Shown in pieces: positions 6,960-14,480 of a stretch of DNA of 14,480 bases. Both the position numbers and the translations under genes were made by a program. This DNA is from Clostridiales bacterium (GTDB taxonomy: Bacteria > Bacillota > Clostridia > Lachnospirales > Lachnospiraceae), in NCBI GenBank assembly GCA_019420425.1, contig JAHZHG010000030.1:1-14480 (forward strand). The letters are read 5' to 3'. Under the pieces are notes generated by a model. The model saw only the letters and a list, made by a program, of their open reading frames with translations, was not told the DNA's origin and did no database searches. How positions within the stretch are numbered: position 1 is the stretch's first letter; each line of letters begins with the position of its first letter.

Positions 6960-7036
6960 TACTATTTTTCCTCCGTACTTTACTGAGGCAGTGTTTTGAC
7001 AAATTATATTCATCAAATGATTGGGAGCAAAAAACT
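6960..7036 (+). promoter_or_regulatory. Possible weak internal promoter before the enzyme genes
   Basis: This AT-rich leader contains TTGACA at 6996-7001, a perfect -35 box, but no recognisable -10 box 15-19 nt downstream. It also contains TATATT at 7005-7010, a fair -10 box, whose best -35 partner is only CTGAGG at 6983-6988. Neither pair is convincing, yet the preceding terminator makes a start here plausible. TGGGAG at 7022-7027 is the ribosome binding site for the GH32 gene. Confidence 0.25.
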
Positions 7037-8560
7037 ATGGAATATACGATTAATGTGACATCCGATTATCTGGGACTTCCGGTTAGAGCAGCGCAGGAAA
7101 AAGAACTTCTTGAGATTTTTCAGGGAGAGAACCGGGTGTATGAATTCCAGGTGCCTGTCTGCAAAGAAGAAGCCATTTATGATTATTATGCATATTTGCC
7201 GGTAAAGGAGCTGCAGGGAAAAAGCCTGACCTTAAAAGGGGATATGGGAGAGGCCTTTTTTGCCCATATTATGCAGACGAATGATCCTGTGCAGGAACAG
7301 AAAACGAAGCCGCTGCTTCACTTTACGGCGGACAGGGGCTGGATTAACGATCCGAACGGCCTGGTTTTCCATGACGGAGTCTATCATTTGTATTTTCAAT
7401 ATAATCCTTTGGATACGCAGTGGGAAAATATGTCCTGGGGACATGCGGTCAGTACGGATCTGCTGAGCTTCAGGCAGACGGATACGGTTCTTTATCCGGA
7501 TCAGTACGGGACAGTTTATTCCGGGTGCGGGCTTGTAAACGAACGGGGGCTTTTGGGCCTTCCGAAAGATGCGCTTGTGTTTTACTATACCGCGGCGGGC
7601 GGAATGAACAAGTGGAGCGAAGGAAAGCCATTTGAACAGCGGATTGCGGTCAGCACGGACGGCGGAGCGACGCTGGAGCGCCTGCCCAAGGAAGCCGTGG
7701 GCGCGATCGGCAGGGATTCCCGGGATCCGCAGGTGTTCTGGCATGAGCAGTCACAGGGCTATGTGACGGCGCTATGGCTGAAGGATGATGAGATCGGCTT
7801 TTTCCGTTCAGGGGATTTGCAGAATTGGGAGATGGCGAGCCGGATTTCCCTGCCGGGAGCGTTTGAGTGTCCGAATCTGTTCTGCCTGCAGAACGAGGGG
7901 AAGGAAAAGTGGATCGTCATTAGTGCGGAGGGCTTTTATTATCCTGGGCAGTTTGACGGCTATCGATTTACCCCGGATGGAGCGCAGAAACGGGCATATT
8001 TAACCGGTCTTCCTTATGCAGCCCAGATTTACAGCGGCGTGAAGGATCGGACAATTCTGGTGCCGTGGCTGCGTACCAAAAACGAAGGCAAGCTTTATAC
8101 GGGAATGATGGGACTGCCCCGGCAGCTGCAGCTAACCACAAGGGACGGCGAAGACAGGCTGCAGCTTCTTCCCGCAGCCGAGTATGAGCAGAGTAAACAG
8201 GAGGTGGCGGCATTCGATGTGCAGGGCGAAGATGCCGTTATTGAGGTGACAGAGGAAGCAGTGACTGAGCTTGAGCTTACGCTGACCGAGGAAACGGATG
8301 TCACGATTGAATTTTTTCATCAGCGCCTTGTGATTCAGAAGGATGTTGTCCTGTTTGGCTGGGAAAAAACAGGGCTGACGGAGAAGCTTGAGGAAGTGCA
8401 TCTGTTGATCGACCGGCAGGTTGTGGAGCTGTATGGAAATCAGGGTACACTGAACGCCTACTATGAGACCGGCTCAGACGAGCTGACCGGTCGGATTGTG
8501 GTGAAGGGCTGTAAGGGAACGGTAAAGGCATATAAATGGAGACACCAGGGAGGACTATAG
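7037..8560 (+). CDS. GH32 beta-fructosidase (sucrase/fructan hydrolase)
   Basis: This 507-residue glycoside hydrolase family 32 enzyme hydrolyses beta-fructosyl bonds in sucrose, raffinose or short fructans, releasing fructose. The three catalytic motifs are present: WINDPNG with nucleophile Asp105, RDP with Asp230 stabilising the transition state, and ECPNLF with acid/base Glu277. The five-bladed propeller spans about 93-390. A C-terminal beta-sandwich follows, with the usual DRQVVELYGNQG motif. About 90 residues precede the catalytic domain (YLGLPV..., a beta-rich module with DYYAYLPV), which plain sucrose-6-phosphate hydrolases lack. ATG at 7037 is chosen for the TGGGAG site upstream. It gives no signal peptide, so the enzyme is cytoplasmic. 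A longer in-frame version from TTG at 6929 would add a hydrophobic segment but starts inside the terminator. It is 1 nt from the next gene. Confidence 0.9.
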   Translation: MEYTINVTSDYLGLPVRAAQEKELLEIFQGENRVYEFQVPVCKEEAIYDYYAYLPVKELQGKSLTLKGDMGEAFFAHIMQTNDPVQEQKTKPLLHFTADRGWINDPNGLVFHDGVYHLYFQYNPLDTQWENMSWGHAVSTDLLSFRQTDTVLYPDQYGTVYSGCGLVNERGLLGLPKDALVFYYTAAGGMNKWSEGKPFEQRIAVSTDGGATLERLPKEAVGAIGRDSRDPQVFWHEQSQGYVTALWLKDDEIGFFRSGDLQNWEMASRISLPGAFECPNLFCLQNEGKEKWIVISAEGFYYPGQFDGYRFTPDGAQKRAYLTGLPYAAQIYSGVKDRTILVPWLRTKNEGKLYTGMMGLPRQLQLTTRDGEDRLQLLPAAEYEQSKQEVAAFDVQGEDAVIEVTEEAVTELELTLTEETDVTIEFFHQRLVIQKDVVLFGWEKTGLTEKLEEVHLLIDRQVVELYGNQGTLNAYYETGSDELTGRIVVKGCKGTVKAYKWRHQGGL

Positions 8561-8561
8561 G

Positions 8562-10409
8562 ATGAAGAGCGAAAATGACCTGTTTAAGCAGCGCCTTGCC
8601 CGTCACCATGATGAGCTGCGCTGGCTGTATATGGAACTGTATAATAATGGGGACATGTTTGCAGAGCTGTGTACGCAAATGTATGAGTATTATATGAGCA
8701 GAGAGGACTGGCTGAAAACACTGGACAAAAAGCGGGAAAAGGATCCCCAGTGGTACCGGAAAAAGGACATGCTGGGCATGATGCTCTATATTGACAACTT
8801 TTCCGGAAATCTGCAGGAATTAAAAGAAAAGCTTCCATATCTGGAATCCTGTAATGTCAACTGCATTCACCTGATGCCGTTTCTGGATTCGCCGGCAGGC
8901 CGCTCTGACGGAGGCTATGCGGTGGCAGATTTCCGCAGGGTGCGTCCGGATCTGGGTACAATGGAGGATCTCTCGGCGCTTTCCCAGGAATGCCATAAAA
9001 GACGGATGAATCTCTGCATGGATTTTGTGATGAATCATACATCGGAGGATCATGAATGGGCGGTTCGTGCACGGCACGGGGAAAGCGAGTATATGAGCCG
9101 CTATTTCTTTTATGACAGCTATGATATACCGGCTCAGTACGAGGCTACGGTTCCGGAGGTATTTCCGACGACAGCGCCGGGCAACTTTACTTACCTTCCG
9201 GAAATTGGACACTATGTGCTGACCACGTTTTACCCGTATCAGTGGGATTTGAATTACCGCAATCCCCGTGTGTTCAATGAGATGATGTACAATTTCCTGT
9301 ATCTGGCAAACCGTGGTATCGATGTGATCCGCATCGATGCAGTGCCCTATATTTGGAAGGAGCTGGGAACAAGCTGCCGGAACCTAAAGCAGGTACATAC
9401 GATTGTCCGCATGATGCGCATGATCGGTGAGATTGTCTGCCCCAGCGTGACGCTGCTGGGAGAAGTGGTTATGGAGCCGGCAAAGGTGGTTCCCTACTTT
9501 GGGACGGTGGAGAAGCCGGAGTGCCATATGCTGTACAACGTCACGACGATGGCGACGATCTGGAATACGGTGGCGACCAGGGATATCCGGCTTTTGAAGA
9601 AGCAGATGGACACGATCAGCGCGCTGCCCAGGGAGTATACCTTCCTGAATTATCTGCGCTGCCACGATGATATCGGCTGGGGACTGGACTACGGGACGCT
9701 GAAAAGCTGGGGAATGGAAGAGGTGCCCCACAAGCAGTATCTGAACCGGTATTTTCTTGGCCATGACGGCAACAGCGAAAGCCGCGGAGAGCTTTACAAT
9801 GAGGATCTGCGGACAGGAGATGCGAGATTCTGCGGAACGACTGCGTCCATGTGCGGAGTGGAGAGCGCAGGCTTTGAGCAGAACGAAGAAAAGATGGAAC
9901 GGGCCATCCGCATGGACATCATGCTGCATGCGTATATACTGACACTCTCCGGAATCCCCATGCTGTACAGCGGGGATGAAATCGGCCAGGTGAACAATTA
10001 CGGGTATCATAACGATCCGGCAAAATGCGTGGATTCCCGTTATATCCACCGGGGGAAGTTTGACTGGGAGCTTGCCGGGTTAAGTGCGGATGAGTCTACG
10101 GTACAGGGCAAGATTTTCAGCGCACTGAAGCGGCTGGAGAAGGTACGCAGCCGGGAAAAGGTGTTTGATGCGGACGCAGACATGTGGGTACAGGATGCGG
10201 GGGATATTTCGGTACTCTGCGTCGCCCGCCGCAAGGATGAGGAAGAGATGCTGGGCTTCTTTAATTACAGTGAAATGGATAAAACCGTACATCTTCCCCA
10301 GGGAGGCGTTTACCGGGATATGCTTGGCAGGCGCAGGCTGGATGTGCAGGAGCTTGCGATTCCGGGGCATGGATTTATCTGGGCAAAGAAAGTACGCCAG
10401 GAGGAATAG
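8562..10409 (+). CDS. Amylosucrase-like GH13 (subfamily 4) glucansucrase/sucrose hydrolase
   Basis: This 615-residue protein resembles amylosucrase, which splits sucrose and transfers glucose to a growing alpha-1,4-glucan, releasing fructose. An all-helical N-domain (about 1-85; RLARHHDELRWLYMELY) matches that of the Neisseria enzyme. The barrel then carries every key residue, with close spacing: DGGY Asp116 and Arg493 (D144/R509 salt bridge in Neisseria), His159, Arg257, nucleophile Asp259, acid/base Glu301, His368 and Asp369. The stretch after the nucleophile (YIWKELGTSCRNL) and HDDIGW are subfamily hallmarks. The residue matching Neisseria Arg226 seems to be His, and Arg415 a Lys, so product range may differ. 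AGGGAGG lies upstream and the gene is 1 nt from GH32 and 3 nt from the alpha-galactosidase gene. It could also act mainly as a sucrose hydrolase. Sucrose phosphorylase (GH13_18) is unlikely given the N-domain and motifs. Confidence 0.85.
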   Translation: MKSENDLFKQRLARHHDELRWLYMELYNNGDMFAELCTQMYEYYMSREDWLKTLDKKREKDPQWYRKKDMLGMMLYIDNFSGNLQELKEKLPYLESCNVNCIHLMPFLDSPAGRSDGGYAVADFRRVRPDLGTMEDLSALSQECHKRRMNLCMDFVMNHTSEDHEWAVRARHGESEYMSRYFFYDSYDIPAQYEATVPEVFPTTAPGNFTYLPEIGHYVLTTFYPYQWDLNYRNPRVFNEMMYNFLYLANRGIDVIRIDAVPYIWKELGTSCRNLKQVHTIVRMMRMIGEIVCPSVTLLGEVVMEPAKVVPYFGTVEKPECHMLYNVTTMATIWNTVATRDIRLLKKQMDTISALPREYTFLNYLRCHDDIGWGLDYGTLKSWGMEEVPHKQYLNRYFLGHDGNSESRGELYNEDLRTGDARFCGTTASMCGVESAGFEQNEEKMERAIRMDIMLHAYILTLSGIPMLYSGDEIGQVNNYGYHNDPAKCVDSRYIHRGKFDWELAGLSADESTVQGKIFSALKRLEKVRSREKVFDADADMWVQDAGDISVLCVARRKDEEEMLGFFNYSEMDKTVHLPQGGVYRDMLGRRRLDVQELAIPGHGFIWAKKVRQEE

Positions 10410-10412
10410 ACG

Positions 10413-12617
10413 ATGGCTATTATTTTGGATGAGCAGGGAAAGCGGTTTACGCTTCATACTTCCGGCAGCACGTATCAGCTGGCGGTGGGAAAGTTTGGAC
10501 ACCTGCTTCATTTGTACTATGGAAAGAAGCTGACTTCCCACAGCGGGGCTGACCTGTGTTATCTTCTGACCTTTTATGACCGTGGCTTTTCCGGGAATCC
10601 GTATGAAGCGGGCAAGGACAGGACGTATTCCCTGGATGTGCTGCCGCAGGAGTATCCCTGCTATGGAAACGGAGATTACCGCAGTACGGCGCTGCGGATT
10701 CGGAATGGGGACGGCAGCTGCAGCTGTGATCTGCGCTATCAGTCGGCACGCGTGGTGAAGGGAAAATATGAGCTGCCCGGGCTTCCGGCCGTGCATGCCC
10801 GCGAGGGGGCAGAGACGCTGGAGGTCGTGCTTGCAGACCGTGCGGGCGGTGTGGAGGTAACGCTGCTCTACGGCGTCCTGGAGGACAGCGATGTGATCAC
10901 GCGTGCAGCCAGGATCCGGAATACAGGCAGCGGTACGGTATGGATAGAGAAGGCGGCGAGCTGCAGCCTTGACGTTTTGTATGGAGATTATGATCTGATC
11001 CATTTCCATGGCCGCCATGGGATGGAGCGCCAGCTGGAACGCAGCCCGCTGCAGCATGCAGACTGTGTCCTGCAGAGCCGCAGGGGGGCGTCCAGCCATC
11101 AGCAGAACCCGTTCTTTATCCTTGCGGAGCATTCCGCCGGGGAAGAAAACGGCGAATGCTACGGATTTTCTCTGCTGTACAGCGGCAATTTCAAAGCAGA
11201 AGCAGGGATTGACCAGTTTCAACAGACAAGGGCAGTGCTGGGGCTATCCGATGAATGCTTTTCCTGGAAGCTGGAGCCGGGGGAGGAGTTCTATACGCCG
11301 GAGGCGGCCATGTGCTACTGTGCTTCCGGATTATCCGGACTTTCCCAGCAGTATCACTGGCTTATCCGCCGGCATGTGTGCCGCGGCCCATGGCAGACAG
11401 CGCCAAGGCCTGTGCTGATCAACAGCTGGGAGACTGCCTACATGGATTTTGACGGGGAGAAAATCTTCGGAATTGCAGAGCAGGCAGCGGAGCTTGGCGT
11501 GGAAATGCTGGTACTGGACGACGGATGGTTTGGAAAAAGAGACGACGACTATTCCGGACTGGGCGACTGGACCGTGAATGAAGAAAAGCTGGGCTGCACC
11601 CTGAGAGCCCTTGCCGGGCGGGTGAATGCGCTGGGCATGAAATTCGGCCTTTGGATTGAGCCGGAGATGGTTTCCGAGGACAGCGACCTTTACCGCCGGC
11701 ATCCGGACTGGGCGTTTGCCATTCCGGGCAGAGCGCCCATCCGGGCGAGAAACCAGCTGGTGCTGGACTTCTCCAGAAAAGAAGTAGTGGATGCCGTTTT
11801 TGAGCAGATCGCTGCCGTGGTTGCAGACGCAAATGTGGAATATATCAAGATGGATATGAACAGGCATTTGACGGACATCTACTCCCATGGGGCGGAAGAT
11901 CAGAATCAGGGGGCAATTCTTCACCGTTATGTTCTCGGCGTATATGATTTTCTGGAGCGTATGCTGCAGAGATTTCCGGGTATCCTAATTGAGGGCTGTG
12001 CCGGAGGCGGCGGAAGATTTGATGCCGGAATGCTGTACTACACGCCTCAGATCTGGTGCAGCGACAACACGGATGCGATAGAGCGGATCAAAATCCAGTA
12101 TGGCACCTCCTTTGGCTATCCCATATCTGCCGTGGGCTCCCATGTTTCGGCAGTGCCGAATCATCAGACCGGCAGGATAACCGATATCCACACACGCAGC
12201 GTGGTGGCCATGGCAGGTACGTTTGGGTATGAGCTGGATCTGAAGCTGATCACGCCGGAGGAACGGGCACTGGTAAGACAGCAGATTCAGGATTATCGGA
12301 AGTATTATCCGGTGATCCAGAACGGACGGTACTGGAGACTGACAGATCCGTTCCGGAATCTGGACTATGCGGCCTGGGCGTTCACTGCAGAGGATGGAAC
12401 GGAGGCGCTGCTCAATGTGGTTACGCTGTCGGCGCAGTTTAATCCGGCGACGCAGTATGTGCGGCTTAAGGGACTGGATGAAGCGGCCGTTTACCGGATA
12501 GAGGGAACGGAGCAGAGATACGGAGGCGATATGCTGATGTATGCGGGTATTCCGATACCGCGGATGAGCGGGGAGTATAAGGCGTGGCAGGTACATATTG
12601 TAAAAGAAACAGACTAA
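10413..12617 (+). CDS. GH36 alpha-galactosidase
   Basis: This 734-residue enzyme removes alpha-1,6-linked galactose from melibiose, raffinose and stachyose. Length and layout fit bacterial GH36: an N-terminal beta-supersandwich (about 1-320), a TIM barrel from NSWETAYMDF at about 337 to about 650, and a C-terminal beta domain. The barrel shows LVLDDGWFG (Asp369, Asp370), GLWIEPEMV, the nucleophile Asp481 in YIKMDMNRH, EGCAGGGGRFD, and acid/base Asp551 in CSDNTDA. Most relatives read KWDMNR at the nucleophile; Met replaces Trp here, next to the active site. There is no signal peptide, so the enzyme is cytoplasmic and acts on imported sugar. AGGAGG precedes the ATG by about 8 nt and overlaps the end of the preceding gene. 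Together with the two sucrose-splitting enzymes just upstream it allows complete breakdown of raffinose-type sugars. Galactose release would need a Leloir pathway encoded elsewhere. Confidence 0.94.
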   Translation: MAIILDEQGKRFTLHTSGSTYQLAVGKFGHLLHLYYGKKLTSHSGADLCYLLTFYDRGFSGNPYEAGKDRTYSLDVLPQEYPCYGNGDYRSTALRIRNGDGSCSCDLRYQSARVVKGKYELPGLPAVHAREGAETLEVVLADRAGGVEVTLLYGVLEDSDVITRAARIRNTGSGTVWIEKAASCSLDVLYGDYDLIHFHGRHGMERQLERSPLQHADCVLQSRRGASSHQQNPFFILAEHSAGEENGECYGFSLLYSGNFKAEAGIDQFQQTRAVLGLSDECFSWKLEPGEEFYTPEAAMCYCASGLSGLSQQYHWLIRRHVCRGPWQTAPRPVLINSWETAYMDFDGEKIFGIAEQAAELGVEMLVLDDGWFGKRDDDYSGLGDWTVNEEKLGCTLRALAGRVNALGMKFGLWIEPEMVSEDSDLYRRHPDWAFAIPGRAPIRARNQLVLDFSRKEVVDAVFEQIAAVVADANVEYIKMDMNRHLTDIYSHGAEDQNQGAILHRYVLGVYDFLERMLQRFPGILIEGCAGGGGRFDAGMLYYTPQIWCSDNTDAIERIKIQYGTSFGYPISAVGSHVSAVPNHQTGRITDIHTRSVVAMAGTFGYELDLKLITPEERALVRQQIQDYRKYYPVIQNGRYWRLTDPFRNLDYAAWAFTAEDGTEALLNVVTLSAQFNPATQYVRLKGLDEAAVYRIEGTEQRYGGDMLMYAGIPIPRMSGEYKAWQVHIVKETD

Positions 12618-12641
12618 ATCGGAGAATAAGGAGTACAGGAT

Positions 12642-14261
12642 ATGGCGGAAAAAGATTGGTGGAAACGGTCGGTTGTCTATCAGATATACCCCAAAAGCTT
12701 CCAGGACAGCAACGGAGACGGCATCGGCGACCTGCCGGGAATAATCAGCAGGCTGCCGTATCTGGAGAAGCTGGGCATTGACTGTATCTGGCTCTGCCCC
12801 GTTTACCGTTCGCCCCAGGATGACAATGGGTACGACATATCCGATTACCGATCCATTGATCCGATGTTTGGGGATATGGCGGATATGGAGCGGCTGATTG
12901 CGGAGGCCAAAAAGCGCCGCATCCGTATTGTCCTGGATCTTGTCCTGAACCATTCCTCCGATGAGCACCCCTGGTTCATCGAAGCGAAAAAGAGCAGGGA
13001 TAACCCATACCATGACTATTATGTCTGGTGTGACGGCGAGGAGGGCGTGTTGCCCAATGACATGCGGTCAGGGTTCGGAGGCCCGGCGTGGGAATGGGTT
13101 CCGGAGGTTAAGCAGTATTATTTCCATCAGTTTTCGGTGAAGCAGCCGGATCTGAACTGGGAAAGCCCAAGGCTCCGCCAGGAAATCTATGATATTGTGA
13201 ATTTCTGGATTGCAAAGGGCCTGGGCGGCTTCCGCCTGGATGTAATCGACATGATCGGAAAAGTGCCGCGGAAAAAAATCACGGCGGGAGGCCCCAGGCT
13301 CCACGAGTTCATCCGAGAGCTGAACCGCCATACGTTCGGCGGGAAAAATCTGATTACCGTGGGGGAAACCTGGAGCGCCACCCCGGAGACGGCCAGACTG
13401 TTCAGCAATCCGGACGGGTCAGAGTTTTCCATGGTGTTCCAGTTTGAACATATCTGCCTTGACCAGCGGGAGGGAAAAACGAAGTGGGATCTTGCGCCCC
13501 TGCCCTTCCGGAAATTCAAGGAAGTAATGAACAAATGGCAGACCGGGCTTTACGGTACAGGCTGGAACAGCCTGTTCTGGGACAACCACGATCTGCCCAG
13601 GATTGTATCCCGATGGGGAAATGACAAGGCGTACCGCGCGGAATCAGCCAAAATGCTGGCGACGCTGCTTCACGGCATGCAGGGGACGCCGTATATTTAT
13701 CAGGGAGAAGAGCTGGGAATGACGAATGTCAGGTTTGACCTGGAGGACTATCCGGATATCGAGACCCAGGGGATGTACCGCGAGCGGAGTATGCAGGGCT
13801 TTTCCCACGAAGAGATCATGGAGTCTGCCTATGCAAAGGCGCGGGACAACGCACGGACGCCGATGCAGTGGGATGACCGGAAAAACGGCGGCTTTACTTC
13901 AGGCACGCCGTGGATGAAGGTAAATCCCAATTATAAGGAGATCAACGCCGCCGCGCAGGTGGATGACGGGAACTCCATATTCACCTACTATCAAAGGCTG
14001 ATCCGCCTGAGAAAGGAGCTGCCCGTGCTGACAGACGGACGTTTCGAAATGCTGGATATGGACAATGCGTCCGTGTTCGCCTATACCCGCGACAACGGGC
14101 AGCAGAAGATTCTGGTTGTCTGCAATTTTTATGAAGCTACCGTTTCTTATCCGGTATCCGAAAAGGGAGGGCGCCTGGAACTGCTGCTTGGCAATTATCC
14201 GGAAGGCGGAGAGACGGATGTGCTGCGGCCTTATGAGGCGCGGATGTATATCGTTCAATAA
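12642..14261 (+). CDS. GH13 alpha-glucosidase, oligo-1,6-glucosidase type (DexB-like)
   Basis: This 539-residue alpha-amylase-family enzyme (GH13_31 type) removes glucose from short alpha-1,6-linked sugars such as isomaltose and panose. The calcium-binding loop DSNGDGIGD is at 22-30, region V QPDLNWE at 168-174, region II GFRLDVID with nucleophile Asp200, acid/base Glu242 in VGETW, and NHD with Asp317. Valine 201 directly after the nucleophile is the known mark of alpha-1,6 preference; alpha-1,4 enzymes have Ala or Thr. ARTPMQWD and the C-terminal beta domain are typical and the size is standard. There is no signal peptide. AAGGAG lies 8 nt before the ATG and 24 nt separate it from the alpha-galactosidase gene. 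It is the last gene of the operon and is followed by a strong terminator. It may also split sucrose isomers made by the amylosucrase-like enzyme, though that is speculation. Confidence 0.93.
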   Translation: MAEKDWWKRSVVYQIYPKSFQDSNGDGIGDLPGIISRLPYLEKLGIDCIWLCPVYRSPQDDNGYDISDYRSIDPMFGDMADMERLIAEAKKRRIRIVLDLVLNHSSDEHPWFIEAKKSRDNPYHDYYVWCDGEEGVLPNDMRSGFGGPAWEWVPEVKQYYFHQFSVKQPDLNWESPRLRQEIYDIVNFWIAKGLGGFRLDVIDMIGKVPRKKITAGGPRLHEFIRELNRHTFGGKNLITVGETWSATPETARLFSNPDGSEFSMVFQFEHICLDQREGKTKWDLAPLPFRKFKEVMNKWQTGLYGTGWNSLFWDNHDLPRIVSRWGNDKAYRAESAKMLATLLHGMQGTPYIYQGEELGMTNVRFDLEDYPDIETQGMYRERSMQGFSHEEIMESAYAKARDNARTPMQWDDRKNGGFTSGTPWMKVNPNYKEINAAAQVDDGNSIFTYYQRLIRLRKELPVLTDGRFEMLDMDNASVFAYTRDNGQQKILVVCNFYEATVSYPVSEKGGRLELLLGNYPEGGETDVLRPYEARMYIVQ

Positions 14262-14279
14262 TTCTATATGGTCTGGTTT

Positions 14280-14306
14280 AGGGGCTGCCGTCGGGCAGCC
14301 CCTTTT
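14280..14306 (+). terminator. Rho-independent terminator of the sugar operon
   Basis: GGGGCTGCC (14281-14289) pairs perfectly with GGCAGCCCC (14294-14302) around GTCG. One more A-T pair extends the base of the stem, and TTTTG then TATTTTATT follow. It is 18 nt after the alpha-glucosidase stop codon. This is a textbook terminator and marks the operon end. Confidence 0.92.
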
Positions 14307-14317
14307 GTCGTATTTTA

Positions 14318-14346
14318 TTGCCTTTTACGGTGATATTTTATATAAT
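14318..14346 (+). promoter_or_regulatory. Sigma-A-type promoter for the acetyltransferase gene
   Basis: TTGCCT (14318-14323) and a perfect TATAAT (14341-14346) are separated by 17 nt, the ideal spacing. The start codon is 35 nt after the -10 box. The promoter begins straight after the terminator of the sugar operon, so the next gene is a separate transcription unit. Confidence 0.75.
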
Positions 14347-14380
14347 CAGCATAGTTCAGCCTGCACGGAGGGAAGGAATT

Positions 14381-14480
14381 ATGAAGATACGGAAAATGAC
14401 ATTAGACGATTACGACCAGGTATACGCCCTGTGGCTGTCCTGTCAGGGGATGGGATTAAATAACCTGGATGATTCCAGGG
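14381..14480 (+). CDS. GNAT-family N-acetyltransferase, N-terminal fragment
   Basis: An ATG at 14381 opens a frame that runs off the window after 33 codons (MKIRKMTLDDYDQVYALW...). A GGAGGGAAGGA ribosome binding site lies just upstream and a good promoter before that. The start, IRKMTLDDYDQVYALW followed by GMGLNNLDDSR, is the first strand and helix of a common group of GNAT acetyltransferases found in clostridia. These transfer acetyl from acetyl-CoA to an amine; the substrate cannot be told. The acetyl-CoA site (RxxGxG/A) would lie beyond the window. It is not part of the sugar operon. Confidence 0.75.
   Translation, partial: MKIRKMTLDDYDQVYALWLSCQGMGLNNLDDSR

Noticed and set aside
6929..7036. 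Longer GH32 start at TTG 6929 giving a hydrophobic, signal-like N-terminus
   Set aside because: The codon lies inside the terminator hairpin with no ribosome binding site, while ATG 7037 has one. The hydrophobic stretch comes from T-rich terminator sequence.
10080..11222. A 380-codon minus-strand open frame across the end of the amylosucrase-like gene and the start of the GH36 gene
   Set aside because: It spans two strongly supported genes on the other strand and its translation looks like a shadow with no domain pattern.
11985..13013. A 342-codon minus-strand open frame across the GH36/GH13 junction
   Set aside because: It is antisense to conserved catalytic motifs of both genes, and no start signal or protein family was recognised.
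1..14480. Mobile elements, CRISPR arrays, tRNA or rRNA genes
   Set aside because: No transposase, integrase, regular repeat array or RNA gene signature was seen anywhere in the window.

Overview
The window looks like a chromosomal segment of a Gram-positive, gut-type clostridium, most likely Lachnospiraceae-like. The evidence is strong AGGAGG-type ribosome binding sites, moderate GC, rho-independent terminators, and an AraC / ABC-sugar-importer / glycoside-hydrolase layout typical of that group. The taxonomic call is inference. I see no phage, transposon, CRISPR, tRNA or rRNA.

Region 1 (1-2353) is the 3' part of a three-gene ABC importer of the TrpXYZ-like type: the C-terminus of a substrate-binding protein, a BPD_transp_2 permease and an ATPase. 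About 230 nt of strongly structured, GC-rich, terminator-like sequence separates the binding-protein gene from the permease gene. A 21-bp perfect hairpin closes the operon and also serves the convergent gene beyond it.

Region 2 (2352-3748) is a divergent AraC/XylS-type regulator on the minus strand, interrupted by one in-frame TAG codon between its cupin and DNA-binding halves. About 450 nt of regulatory sequence lies between it and the sugar operon.

Region 3 (3749-14306) is a seven-gene carbohydrate operon. It encodes a secreted sugar-binding protein, two MalF/MalG-type permeases, a GH32 beta-fructosidase, a GH13 protein closely resembling amylosucrase (GH13_4), a GH36 alpha-galactosidase and a GH13 alpha-1,6-glucosidase. 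All four enzymes lack signal peptides, so sugars are probably imported intact and split in the cytoplasm. The content matches alpha-galactosyl sucrose (raffinose family), sucrose and isomalto-oligosaccharides. The order resembles the streptococcal msm operon (AraC regulator, msmEFG, aga, gtfA, dexB). Here an amylosucrase-like gene plus GH32 takes the place of sucrose phosphorylase, and no ATPase gene is present, so a shared MsmX/MsmK-type ATPase elsewhere is expected.

Region 4 (14307-14480) holds a good sigma-A-type promoter and the first 33 codons of a GNAT-family acetyltransferase that runs off the window.

The most notable points are the amylosucrase-like enzyme in a raffinose-type operon, the amber-interrupted AraC regulator, the binding protein without a lipobox cysteine, and hairpin clusters placed after the binding-protein gene in both unrelated ABC operons.
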